From: Sphagnum compactum
Lineage: Eukaryota > Bryophyta > Sphagnopsida > Sphagnales
DNA: 64,000 nt
NCBI GenBank assembly: GCA_965153455.1
Contig: OZ234497.1
Location: 15,238,302 to 15,302,301, forward strand
Reading direction: 5' to 3'
Shown here: piece by piece, positions 1 through 9,479 of the stretch
Layout: every line of letters begins with the position of its first letter
Position numbering within the stretch: the first letter of the stretch is position 1
The notes under the pieces: generated by a model
The model's input: the letters and a program-made list of their open reading frames with translations, nothing else
What the model was told of the DNA's origin: nothing
Database searches by the model: none
Translations under genes and position numbers: made by a program

Positions 1-505
1 AAAGAACTGAGATGGTGTGAGTGCATCAGCTTGAAGGTTCCCATAACCGGGTGTCATGTAGCTATTGTTGTAAAATTGGATCAAATCTCACTCTCAACTC
101 CCTTGTATACAAATTGGCTGCTATTCTGTCTGGATTCCAGACTGTCATGCAACTTAAGCCAAGCAGTCCTGCCGCCACATGTCCAATCCCCACATGTCTG
201 CAGGGACATTTCATCTTCATTTTTGTTTCTCAATGATTATATTTTCTGATACCCTGGTTTGCAATTTTAGGTAAACTTGGAGCAGAAAGAGGTTTGAAAA
301 ATTTCAGACTAAATATTCCCTACAGCCTTGTGGGGGTTTTGTTGCATTCACAAAACTTCACTATTTCTGATAACAACTACAGTTTTCCTTACCTGATTGT
401 TTTCATCATTATACTGCTTTGCAACAGGAAGCAGTTGCAGAGGGAGGTGATGATGATGCTGAATTGGAAGCTTTACGTGCACGCTTGGCCAATGTCCGAT
501 CCTAA
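1..505 (+). CDS. VPS24: VPS24/CHMP3-like ESCRT-III subunit, 3' end only (partial)
   Basis: The last exon (428-505) follows an acceptor ending in CAACAG and encodes 25 residues. It ends in AELEALRARLANVRS and TAA, an acidic stretch followed by a C-terminal MIM1-type helix (LxxRLxxLRS pattern). This is the tail of VPS24/CHMP3, which binds the MIT domain of Vps4 during endosomal membrane scission. The wording EAVAEG before the acidic run resembles plant VPS24. A 21-nt microexon at 271-291 (VNLEQKE, between TTTTAG and GTTTGA) is phase-compatible with the last exon. The sequence up to about base 14 (AGATG|GTGTGA) may be the end of the preceding exon, also in phase. The rest of the gene lies left of the window. 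The family call rests only on this tail. The microexon is an inference and could be intronic sequence. Confidence 0.7.
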
Positions 506-1034
506 GTGTGGTGCCAATCTTTTTCCAGCCTCTTGAGAGGAGAGGATTGAAAGTAAACTCATCTCAGGTTTTTGTTGTACTGAAAAGTTTGTTGCCACAA
601 CATGTGGGATTATGTGATGATGATAATTTCAATGTAGTTTTAGCTGTGCAGACAGCAGCATCCTATTTTTCATCAGGTTTTTGAAGTGCTCATTTGTTAT
701 GTTTGGAGCTTTGAATTAGTACTCCTGATTACAAATCAAAGGGCAACAGAGTACTTTGTAGCAGGATGGATGAAAACTGCTGAAATGCCCATGAGTTTTT
801 GAGGGGTTTTGTACTCGTCCCTAAGCTCTTGATCCAATGATCCGAAAGCTGACTGTCTTGGAGGAAAAGATGGGGTTGGGTTGGGGAGCTCTGCCATGGG
901 GAGGAGAAGACTATTATAAATATTGTTTGGTATATCACAGTGAGGAAGAAACCAAAGAAAAGAGTCCCCATGTTGGAACTCTCTTGTATTTGTCAAGATG
1001 ATTGTTGTGTTGTACTTGTGATTTCTCACTTCCC

Positions 1035-1040
1035 AATAAA
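1035..1040 (+). terminator. Poly(A) signal of the VPS24 gene
   Basis: AATAAA lies about 530 bases after the VPS24 stop codon, which makes 506 to about 1060 its probable 3' UTR. No competing canonical signal was noticed before it. Confidence 0.5.
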
Positions 1041-1060
1041 AGTAAACTTTCTATTGAGTG

Positions 1061-1986
1061 AGATTGGCATCTCCTCCTTGCTTCAACTGTGTGCAGCTCA
1101 TTCTTAATATTTATTCATCCCCTTCTGACTCAAGAAGGTAAAGGTACCAGAGGCCTCTCATTCTTGAAGGTACCAATGTAATGTGCTGGTTCACCATGGC
1201 CCGATGTGTGCTAATTTACAACTTTCCAATGGACCTTTACAGTGAAGAATGCAACTGACCTTGCCCTCCAGCAACTCAGGAAGAGGTAGAATGCGCTCCC
1301 CATGAGTGCGGTCTCTAATATAGAACGGAGCATGGTGAAGACGAACACAAGGCTGTGGGGATGAAAACTGGGAGAGACACCTCCAAAAATCTTAGAGAAA
1401 ATATTTCCAGAAGTCATTGCACAAGTCATGTGGGGGGAACTTTGTCAGATTTCTATAACAGATTCCAGCCAGGGATTTTATTTTTTCTTTCAATTTTGTC
1501 AAGTAGGTGGACTGGCAATCATCATCCAGATGAGGAATGAGCCAAATTTGGCTATAGGTGAGACAGTAAAGTAGAGTTTGCTTAGAATCCTGCTTAGTTC
1601 TGGCGATCAATGGGAACTCATTTCTGGGGCTCTTTTTTTTCACCAAAAAAGGATTTGTACAATTTGCACTAAGTGTATTTCTTTGCCACATTGCGAAAAT
1701 TGCACCGTCTGTTGCCTGCCCCCTGCTGGGCTGGGACTGGTACTGGTACTGGGACCGTCAGCTGCCCGGTTGGTCTTCAGCTCCACTCCAGCTACCTGAC
1801 AGTCAAGCACGCACGCTCGCGGATGGACTTTTGTGTCGTCGTCAAGCTCCGAGCTCGAGCTCCCTCCCCTGGAATCTCGAGGCACCGCATGCTTCCTAGC
1901 TGCAGTCCCACCTCCAATTTCTATTCTAATTTCTTCTGTGCACTTGATTGATTTGGAAAATAATGTTTTCTTGGTGTAGATCGGCC
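1061..1986. other. Intergenic: VPS24 3' flank to fucosyltransferase 5' region
   Basis: No supported gene is seen. From about 1700 onward the base composition becomes GC-richer, which fits the promoter and 5' UTR of the downstream fucosyltransferase. The open frames on the minus strand here and across the fucosyltransferase gene are antisense shadows. Confidence 0.5.
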
Positions 1987-2070
1987 ATGGTGCTGGTCCT
2001 GCTCTTGAGCTTGCTTGCTCTTGTATCCCTCGAGCGAGCGAGCGAGCGGCTTCTGAGGGATGTAGCATAA
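1987..2070 (+). CDS. Upstream ORF of the fucosyltransferase transcript
   Basis: An ATG in strong context (gccATGg) opens a 27-codon frame that starts MVLVLLLSLLALVSLERA and stops at TAA, seven bases before the main ATG. The peptide is hydrophobic at its N-terminus, like a signal sequence. It is in a different frame from the main CDS. If transcribed, ribosomes would meet it first, so it could limit translation of the fucosyltransferase. Transcription through it is inferred. The transcript start may instead lie downstream. Confidence 0.45.
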   Translation: MVLVLLLSLLALVSLERASERLLRDVA

Positions 2071-2077
2071 TCGGCCG

Positions 2078-4090
2078 ATGTCGAGTTCCAAAATGGGTTC
2101 ACGTTTGCATTTCGCGGCACCGAACAGGTTTCTTTCAGCTGCTGCTGCTGCTGGTGGAATCATGTCGAAGAACGTCAGGTACAAGTTCTGGGCTGTTGTG
2201 CTTGTCGGGACCATCTGCGTGCTAACGATTCTGCACTCCATGACGGTATCGACGTTTCGTAGACGGTCGCATGAAGAGTCTTGGTACTCTGAAGCAAGCG
2301 TCGTCAAGGTCTGTCCGTTGCAGAAGCATGAATCTCCTCCTGTGACTAGTGTTGAGAGCTTGATCAAAGCCATGAGGGCCAAGAGTCGGCAAGCAGCAGC
2401 AGCTTCGACTACTGAGACTTTCTTCTCTGCATCAAAGCGACGAGAATGGCATCGGAAAAATCCGTGCCAAAGTCGAGACCAGATGCGCGTCTTGTACATG
2501 CTGCGGAAGGTGACGCCGGACGTGGACGAGAATCCCAAATGGAAACTGGTATTGAAAGAGTACGAGATTCTTCACCGCACTTGTGTGAGAAGGATGGGGA
2601 ATGTCACGGAGTTTTTCTTGAAGAAGAAGACCATCGAAGGATGCAATTTCGTAGTCGCGGATACGGAGCGAGGCACTGGGATTGGCAACAAGCTTCTTTC
2701 CATTGTCTCCATCTTCTTGTACGCGCTTCTGACGCAACGGGTGATGCTCGTTCCGTTTGCGACTGCGATTCCTGGAGTTATGTGCGAGCCCTTTGAAGGC
2801 TCCTCTTGGGTGATCGATCCCGAGCTTCGCAACTTCACGCAAGCCAGAGAGAATCCTAAGCTGTGGGGTACTGTGTCGAAATTCCACCAAAACGTCGATA
2901 GTTGCTTCAGCGACGACCACGCTGCCGCAGAGCTCCGCAGCAGCAGCTGGAACATGAAATTCTTCAACAGAGATTCCTCTACCGGACATGATTCTTCAGC
3001 TGGCGGCGAGTTGCAGATGAACAAGTCCAGAGCTGCTGCGTCTGGGAAGAATCCTGCAGTGAAGAAAATCTACGCCAGCCGTGTGTCGGAAGTCTGGGAT
3101 GGGCAACCGCACCCACGGTTCTTCTGCGACACGGAGCAAGCGCATTACAGTAGGGGAGTGACATGGGTCTACTTCCGAGAATCTCTCTATTTCGTCCCCA
3201 AGCTTTTCGCAATTCCCAGTTTCAGGGCTGTCATGGAGGAGCTCTTCCCGGACAAATACGTGCTTCCTCATGTCTTGAGATCCGTCATGCTCCCTTCTGA
3301 CGCGGTGTGGGGGAGAGTGCGACAAGTGCACGACGCCTACTTCCGTCACGCTGAAACCAGAGTCGGGATTCAAGTCAGGTACTTCCATGGTCTCTCCGAC
3401 TTCGAGCTTCTCCACCAAGTCACAGAAAACAACATACAAAGATGCCTTGTGGAGCACAAGCTTCTGCCTGATCCATCAGCAAAGAGAAATCACGATGCCC
3501 GCCGGCACCATCTCTTGCAGCTCCGTTCTAACAAAACCTCAGAAACCCAATCTTTGAATGTCACCACAGTGTTCATCGCATCACTGTACCAGTCGCTCAA
3601 CGAAAAGCTAAAGAACTTGTACTTGAGAAGTGCTCTAGAAACAGGAGATGCCATTGGAGTTGTGCAACTCTCACATGAGAATCGGCAGTTGTTTGGACTG
3701 GAGGTGGACAGACAAGCACTCACGGAGATTCTTTGCTTGAGCTTGTCGGATCACTTGCTTCTCACACCCCAGTCCACTTTCGGAGCTTTAGCACAAGGCT
3801 ATGGAGGTTTGAGACCTTGGTTCACAGACATCAGACCTCACACTTCCACTGCTTGTGTGAGAGCTCAGTCAATGGAAACATGTTACCAGCTTCCCAATAC
3901 AAAGAACTTCTCGTGTCCTCACGACTTGCAAGTGCATGGAAAAGCTGTCTCTCAGCTTGTGCCTTATATCACTGACTGCCACCTCGTTGAAGAGCCTGTG
4001 TTCAAAGTCAGGGGAGCAGGCTTAGGGATGCAACTTCTCACTGCCCATGATCACGGCAACAACAAGAGGGATGCAGCATCTAACCTCTGA
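2078..4090 (+). CDS. Xyloglucan-type alpha-1,2-fucosyltransferase (GT37 family)
   Basis: Predicted Golgi type II membrane glycosyltransferase of 670 residues that would move L-fucose from GDP-fucose to a galactosyl residue on cell-wall glycans. After a short cytosolic tail, residues about 35-55 form one membrane anchor, followed by a Ser/Ala/Arg-rich stem. The GT37 blocks are present in order: GIGNKLLSIVSIFLYALLT (about 201-219) with the following CEPF-GSSW segment, the nucleotide-sugar motif VGIQVR (429-434) with its conserved arginine, and STFGALAQGYGGLRPWF (566-582). The reading frame is intronless, whereas many homologues carry an intron. At 670 residues it is longer than the roughly 560 of AtFUT1, with extra sequence in the stem, between about 260 and 335, and at the C-terminus. 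The last 20 or so residues look repeat-derived. The acceptor (xyloglucan, arabinogalactan protein or other) cannot be read from sequence, since the family is expanded in plants. The ATG at 2078 is the first in frame and precedes the anchor. Confidence 0.88.
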   Translation: MSSSKMGSRLHFAAPNRFLSAAAAAGGIMSKNVRYKFWAVVLVGTICVLTILHSMTVSTFRRRSHEESWYSEASVVKVCPLQKHESPPVTSVESLIKAMRAKSRQAAAASTTETFFSASKRREWHRKNPCQSRDQMRVLYMLRKVTPDVDENPKWKLVLKEYEILHRTCVRRMGNVTEFFLKKKTIEGCNFVVADTERGTGIGNKLLSIVSIFLYALLTQRVMLVPFATAIPGVMCEPFEGSSWVIDPELRNFTQARENPKLWGTVSKFHQNVDSCFSDDHAAAELRSSSWNMKFFNRDSSTGHDSSAGGELQMNKSRAAASGKNPAVKKIYASRVSEVWDGQPHPRFFCDTEQAHYSRGVTWVYFRESLYFVPKLFAIPSFRAVMEELFPDKYVLPHVLRSVMLPSDAVWGRVRQVHDAYFRHAETRVGIQVRYFHGLSDFELLHQVTENNIQRCLVEHKLLPDPSAKRNHDARRHHLLQLRSNKTSETQSLNVTTVFIASLYQSLNEKLKNLYLRSALETGDAIGVVQLSHENRQLFGLEVDRQALTEILCLSLSDHLLLTPQSTFGALAQGYGGLRPWFTDIRPHTSTACVRAQSMETCYQLPNTKNFSCPHDLQVHGKAVSQLVPYITDCHLVEEPVFKVRGAGLGMQLLTAHDHGNNKRDAASNL

Positions 4091-4280
4091 CAACAACAAC
4101 AACAACAACAAAAGCTATGCAACTTTTAAGCTCTGACAACGACAACAAGACGAGGGATGCAACTTCTAAGCTCTGAAAACAAGAGGGATGGAACTGTGGA
4201 TCACCTCTGACAACAACAACAGCAACAACAAGAGGGATGCAGCTTTTAAGCTCTCACAACAACAACAACAACAACAGCAT
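4056..4280 (+). repeat. Tandem repeat spanning the fucosyltransferase stop codon
   Basis: About five degenerate units of 35-45 bp, each made of a CAACAACAAC tract, then AGAGGGATGCA, then a variable TTTTAAG or TCTAACC segment, then CTCTGA. The first unit carries the real stop codon. Later units repeat the same CTCTGA at about 4135, 4175 and 4210. A weaker extra unit (GGGATGCAACTTCTCA) lies inside the coding end at about 4026. Confidence 0.75.
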
Positions 4281-4594
4281 CATCAAGGGTGCTGAATCAT
4301 CAGATCCTTGAGATGAAGAAGCTCAAGAAAAATTGCAAATTTGTTCAAAGGTTGCAACAACTGCGGTTATGATCTGCTTGTTGTTGGCGGTGGTGGTGAT
4401 GGCATGGAAGTTTTGGATTAGAAAATTGTGTGTTTATGGAGAAGTTTGATATTGCAAACTTCTCCATGTTTTTGAAGTCACTGGGTGCCATGGGTGGGAA
4501 AAAAAAGGGGGCGGGATGTGGTGGTGATGTCCAATAATTTCTTCCCTCTTTTGAGCTGTCCAAAACTTATCAGTCGTCTTCTCTCAAAACTCGA

Positions 4595-4800
4595 CAAACC
4601 TAGAATTTTCGAAACTTTGAAATTGAAGTAGGCTTTAGAAACTGAAGCTTCAATCTTGATCACCTAGAATTTTTCTGAAACTTCAAACTCAAGCTTCAAA
4701 CTTGATAACCTAGAATTTTCTGAAGCTTTGAAATTGAAACTTTCAAACTTGATAGCCTAGAATTTTCTGAGACATGAAACTGAAGCTTTTAAAGCTTCTT
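4595..4800 (+). repeat. Four-copy imperfect tandem repeat with CCTAGAATTTT core
   Basis: The core CCTAGAATTTT recurs near 4599, 4663, 4709 and 4756, separated by GAAACTTNAAATTGAAGCTT-like text and CTTGATNACC. Spacing falls from 64 to about 47 bases. No coding content is seen. Confidence 0.6.
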
Positions 4801-5900
4801 TTAGTCCCCAAAAGAAAGAGTCTAGTTGGGGGTTTAGTTGCGATCCCAAGAAAAGACCACCCATCCAGTCTGGACTAGTGGGATCTATTTCTTGTAGATG
4901 AGCTCCTTGAGGTTTTTTTTGTTTGTTGTTCATAAACCCTAAACCAAAGGTTTTTCATAGCCACTCTGGTCCCTGTGACATCCTTTCAAAGTGCTCCAGA
5001 GTTTTCTCTCTAAGTGTAAATGTAAGGGTATTTATTCACTTATAACCTGCAGACTTAAAATTTGTGTTCAGGGCTTGCTGTGGCAAACCACATCATTTCC
5101 AATTAGTCAGTTCACCTGTACTTCCTCAATCTGCTTTCTTCTTGTCTCTAAGAGTGGTTTTCACAACAGTTGTGTGTGGAGACTTTGTCATTCTCGAAGA
5201 AACTTGTGACACAAAGTAGATAAGTTGCATACTTGGGTACAAACTACAAACAATAAATCGAGGAAATCAATGTCAGTGGGCTTCCCTAATCCTTGCAGAA
5301 CCATCTTCTCCTTTCCCAGTTGACAACATTAACAAACAGAACAAACAGTACAAGAGTTTTGGCTCCAGGGCTCAAGTCACTCAAGGTATCTGGTTCATGC
5401 AAAGACAATGAAGGAAAGGGGAAGAAACTTCTGTTGTGATTTTCCGAATTTGAAGCTGTTGTGACAGTATCAAAGGTTTTTATTTCCTTTTTTCCTAAAT
5501 CACAAGATATCTCCACATTCAAAGAAGACATGATGCCACTGAACACCCAACATCAAGCTACTTGAAAATTCATTGGTGACTGGAGTCATACAGCACCTAC
5601 CATCCCAAGGCAAGATGCTCCCCCTTTGAGGAAGTTCTCTCCCTTTGTGCACATGCTGTCACTGAACAGAAAATGCTTCCACAATTTGTCACTGAATTCC
5701 ACAATCTGATGCAGCTCAATTTTGCACTGTTGTTAATAGTTACTGAAGAAGCTGGAGAGTTGTAAGGCTTTGCCCTCTTGGTGAATCAGAAGAATCGGTG
5801 AAAACCAAACACGTGTTGAACCTATCAGAAAGATTACTATTTCCCACATTCTAAGAAAACAGTTGTGGGGCATACTGAATCTGTGATTATGAGCATCACG
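4801..5900. other. Convergent intergenic region between fucosyltransferase and dPGM
   Basis: Holds the fucosyltransferase 3' flank (an AATAAA on the plus strand at 5252) and then uncharacterised DNA. The 86-residue minus-strand frame at 5286-5546 has no recognisable domain and I do not call it a gene. Confidence 0.4.
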
Positions 5901-5911
5901 GCTTCTGAACA

Positions 5912-5917
5912 TTTATT
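5912..5917 (-). terminator. Candidate poly(A) signal of the dPGM gene
   Basis: TTTATT on the plus strand reads AATAAA on the minus strand, about 360 bases past the dPGM stop codon. This gives a 3' UTR of roughly 6278 down to 5890. Confidence 0.4.
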
Positions 5918-6278
5918 AAATTGCATCAATCCCTTGACATACTTAACTACCCCCAAACTTATAGCATTTGTCACTGCTTCAATCCATCGACAGATTTAAA
6001 CTTCTGGCATTTTCCTTGACATGCAGTCGTTTTAGATGGATCCTACAAACAGGCAAAAGACGCATTTGTCTTGGCTACAGAGTCAACCATGTCTCTAGTA
6101 CTCTCGTACAATTGAGGAACAAATAGTGTTCATGCCTTGGGGTCCCTTTCACTGAGGCCCATTCAAAGGTAAGAATAGTAGTATACATGATCCTGATAAA
6201 TCTGTTCCCTCTCATCCCCTCAAAGAGAAACATACTCCTGGAGTAATCGGTCAAATAAGAGAGCACTCATTCTGCATC

Positions 6279-9220
6279 TCACGACCAAGCTCTACTGTCC
6301 AATTGATCACGATAACGAGCAAGATCCTGCAAATTGCCACCCCCAGTGATTTCATGAGATACATGCCTGAGACCCTTGCTTGGCCCTATCAAAAGGTGGG
6401 AGTACCCGCACAAGCCACAACCTAGTGACAAAATGATACCACACAAAGGCAACAATTGTTGATAACCATGTATAAGTTCAGCTCCAAGTAACACATGGTG
6501 GCCTCATAAACCAATCTATGCAGACAGCCTTTCCATATGTCCTCTTCTTCAAGGAATAATAGCATTTGAGAATATTTTTACTCAAGGTTATACTTCTGAT
6601 TGTTCAAAGTAGTAGATAATCTTTCAGCATTTGATACAAGTGAACAAAAATGTGGATCCACTCATTGTGTCTTGTGTTCAGTCTTCAAATTCCACAAGTA
6701 TAATACTGACCTCAGTCAAGGCATAGACACCAGCTACAGTCGGTCCAACTGGGCTTCCACGACGGAGAAAGCGATTTCCCTTAAAGGTATAAAGCATAGG
6801 GATGCCTGTTGAGAGCTCAAGCTCAATGACCTATCATTGTCAACCACACAATTTTAAATTAGCAATCCATGCTCATATACATTAGCAACTACCATAGCAG
6901 CAGAGTACCAGAAAAACTTTGCAAAGTGGAAGAGCTCGAAATTGAAGCTACCTCTTGCGAGGTAAGTTTGTCCAGGTACATGATGATGGAGCGTAAGGAG
7001 TTGCCATGAGCTGCTATCATAACATTCCTTCCAGCTTCAATCTCTGGTACCACCTGCTCAGAAACGAATCCAGCTTAATGTTGAAAACAACAGTATCGGC
7101 AATATCCATATCCAGCCAGAAGATAAACAATAATAAATACCATGAGTAGTACCTTCTCTTTGAAATAAGCAACTGCACGCTCTGCACACATTTCCAAACT
7201 CTCGCCATTGGGAGGAGGAATATCAAAGCTACGGCGCCACTCATGTACTTTGTCCTTCCCAAATTTATCTGCTGTTTCTTTTTTGTTCAGACCTTGCAGT
7301 TCGCCATACCTGGATTTTGAAAACAGACACGTATAATCATGATGCTTACTCATGTAAAGGTACCTGTGCCTGCTGGTGTAAACACACACAATCTTCTTGC
7401 AATTATTTACAGCTGAGAAACTCAGATTTCTGGACTTACATGCGCTCATTTAGCTCCCAAGCTGTTACCACAGGAATGACTTGCTCATCAGTATCAGTAC
7501 TGAAAATTCTGCTCCAAGCCTCAGCCCTTTCACTTTCATTGTGCAGAATCACTGGCACCTGTGAGAAAATAGTCTGAGTTTGCTTCACATTTTTTGAACA
7601 TTCAGCTCATAGAACTATTCAGGTTGCTCAGATCCAGCAGCATCTTCTATTCTTGGGGGACAAGAATTCTAAAGCAAATATCCCAATTCCACACAATCCA
7701 TGAATTTGAGATTCAAGGCACAAAAATATATGGATGCAAACAGAGAACATCCCAAGTGTGGCAGAGTGAGTGAAAATCCAAAACAAGCAGCACAAACAAA
7801 GGATGAAATAAAAGAGGAGGAGATATGTAGCAGACAAAAGCCAGGTATTGCACCTTTTGTCTACGGTGCTGTGTCATTGCTAGCATTGCTGTCATCTGAG
7901 CCCGAATAAGAGCAGAGGTGAAAATCATGTCCACAGGAATATCACTGATTCGCTTTCCAGCTTCAATAGCCTCATTCACCCCCTGCTCTGACAGGGGTAC
8001 ATCCACACAACCCGTGAAGAGGTTCTTTGAATTCCAGAGAGATTCTCCATGCCGGATCAATATCAGTGCTGCTTGAGCTGTATACCAAACACATACATCC
8101 TGCTGCTCAACAACAAGGTCATGCAGCTTGACATAGGAAAGCGCAGAAGTTCCAAAAGTACTTTGACAGCAGATCAAGAATAACAACAGAATAACATTGC
8201 AGCTGAGCATGAAGAATGGGAATAATCATTGTTGACATTTTACTACCACTTGAATGCCTCTGCAAACATATTCTTACATTTGGTCATGCTCATCAGGTTG
8301 TTATGTGCCTCTAGAAAGCAACAGATTTAAGTGCTTGTTACAACCAATGTGGTAGTGAGCATTACTGAAAGTAGAACTGAATGCTTTGTTTGTGGACAAG
8401 AATTTGTTATGCAAAGTTTTCCAGGTGCTTCATGCAACTGCGGTAAAATGTCAATGAGATTCTACACTTGTTGGCAAGGGTAGAGCTGAACAGCCATTCC
8501 ACAAAAGCACAAGAGTTAATCTACTCCCAGTGCATCGCAGTTCCCACAGATTCAGCATCAAAAAAAGGCTTTTGAAAAGGCTTTGCTATAACAAATGCCA
8601 TGATGAAGAATAACGATATTGTTCGTTACCAAGAGAGAGAATTCAGCTTTTTAGATATGGAGCTGACTTGGGTTGCAGCAAAAGGGGGGGAAATGACAAC
8701 AGAGCTTCAGGGAGGAAAGTGCCGTAATGATGCAAACGTGATCTTCTCTACTGGAGAATCGTAAGACTGCTGACTCGTGCGATCAGATCGAGCCAAAGAG
8801 GCAATCGAAAATTCATCCTCACGGTGAATGTTGTCGTCAAATTTCACAAGAAGCAACCAGAAAAAACTAAAACAACAACAACAACAAGAAAATGATTCTC
8901 CAATCCTTCTCTAGAAACCTAAAGGACTCACCAAATCATTCCTTCGGCTTCTTACCTGTCTTTGCGGTGGTCGGAGCGCCATTGGACACTGGGACCACCG
9001 AAGCGCGAACGCCACAAGCAACTCCTCTCCGCCGTATCGGAACCGGCTTCGTTGCCACTAGTCGTCCTCGCCCGCTTTGCTCCTCGAGATGCAATCCATT
9101 GCAAGCTGCCACTCTACAAACTTGCGAATAGCTTCCCACTGCCGCCATCACTTTGCCTCGCGCAACGTCCACGCTCCGCAGATCATTGGCAGCCACATGG
9201 ATCATCGTTCTCGCCGCCAT
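6279..9220 (-). CDS. Plastid-type 2,3-bisphosphoglycerate-dependent phosphoglycerate mutase
   Basis: Interconverts 3- and 2-phosphoglycerate through a phosphohistidine intermediate. Seven exons join in phase to 344 residues plus stop: 9220-8956, 8077-7854, 7558-7440, 7309-7153, 7053-6952, 6830-6711, 6326-6279. All introns are GT-AG; the largest is intron 1 (877 bp). Residues 1 to about 85 are basic, Ala/Val/Arg-rich and almost free of acidic residues, as in a chloroplast transit peptide. The catalytic motif RHGESLWN follows, with nucleophile His98. Then come [13 protein letters not shown] across exons 3/4 and AHGNSLR with the second catalytic histidine, His271. The C-terminal tail [15 protein letters not shown] is on its own small exon. 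Length and layout match the plant plastid dPGM-like proteins (Arabidopsis homologue about 334 residues) rather than the cofactor-independent cytosolic enzyme. The ATG at 9220 is preferred because a transit peptide follows it; the open frame continues upstream without a better start. Plastid location is inferred. Confidence 0.93.
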
Positions 9221-9471
9221 CGCGACCCCGCTGTCCTTCCTCTTCGCCGGACCAAAGCGCTGCAAAAACAGACCCTCGCGAGTTCCGACCAAAACCAAAG
9301 CGCATCGAAAACTCCGCAACGCAACAACGAAGAGCTCGAGGGCAACCTCGTTCGCTCGCTCGATCGCAGTAATGAGCAGCCGTGAGAGGGGCGGAGAAGC
9401 TAAGGGCTGTGAAACAGAGGGCGACCCGAAATTTCGCAAAAGCCCTCCTCACAAACCCAAATTTTTAACAA

Positions 9472-9477
9472 ATATAT
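9472..9477 (-). promoter_or_regulatory. Possible TATA box of the dPGM gene
   Basis: Minus-strand TATATT lies about 250 bases before the dPGM ATG, just outside the GC-rich 5' region. It is a weak match in AT-rich surroundings. Confidence 0.25.
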
Positions 9478-9479
9478 CA

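Noticed and set aside
1921-2538. Minus-strand ORF of 205 codons over the fucosyltransferase 5' region
   Set aside because: It is a shadow of the GT37 coding frame and 5' region, with no family resemblance.
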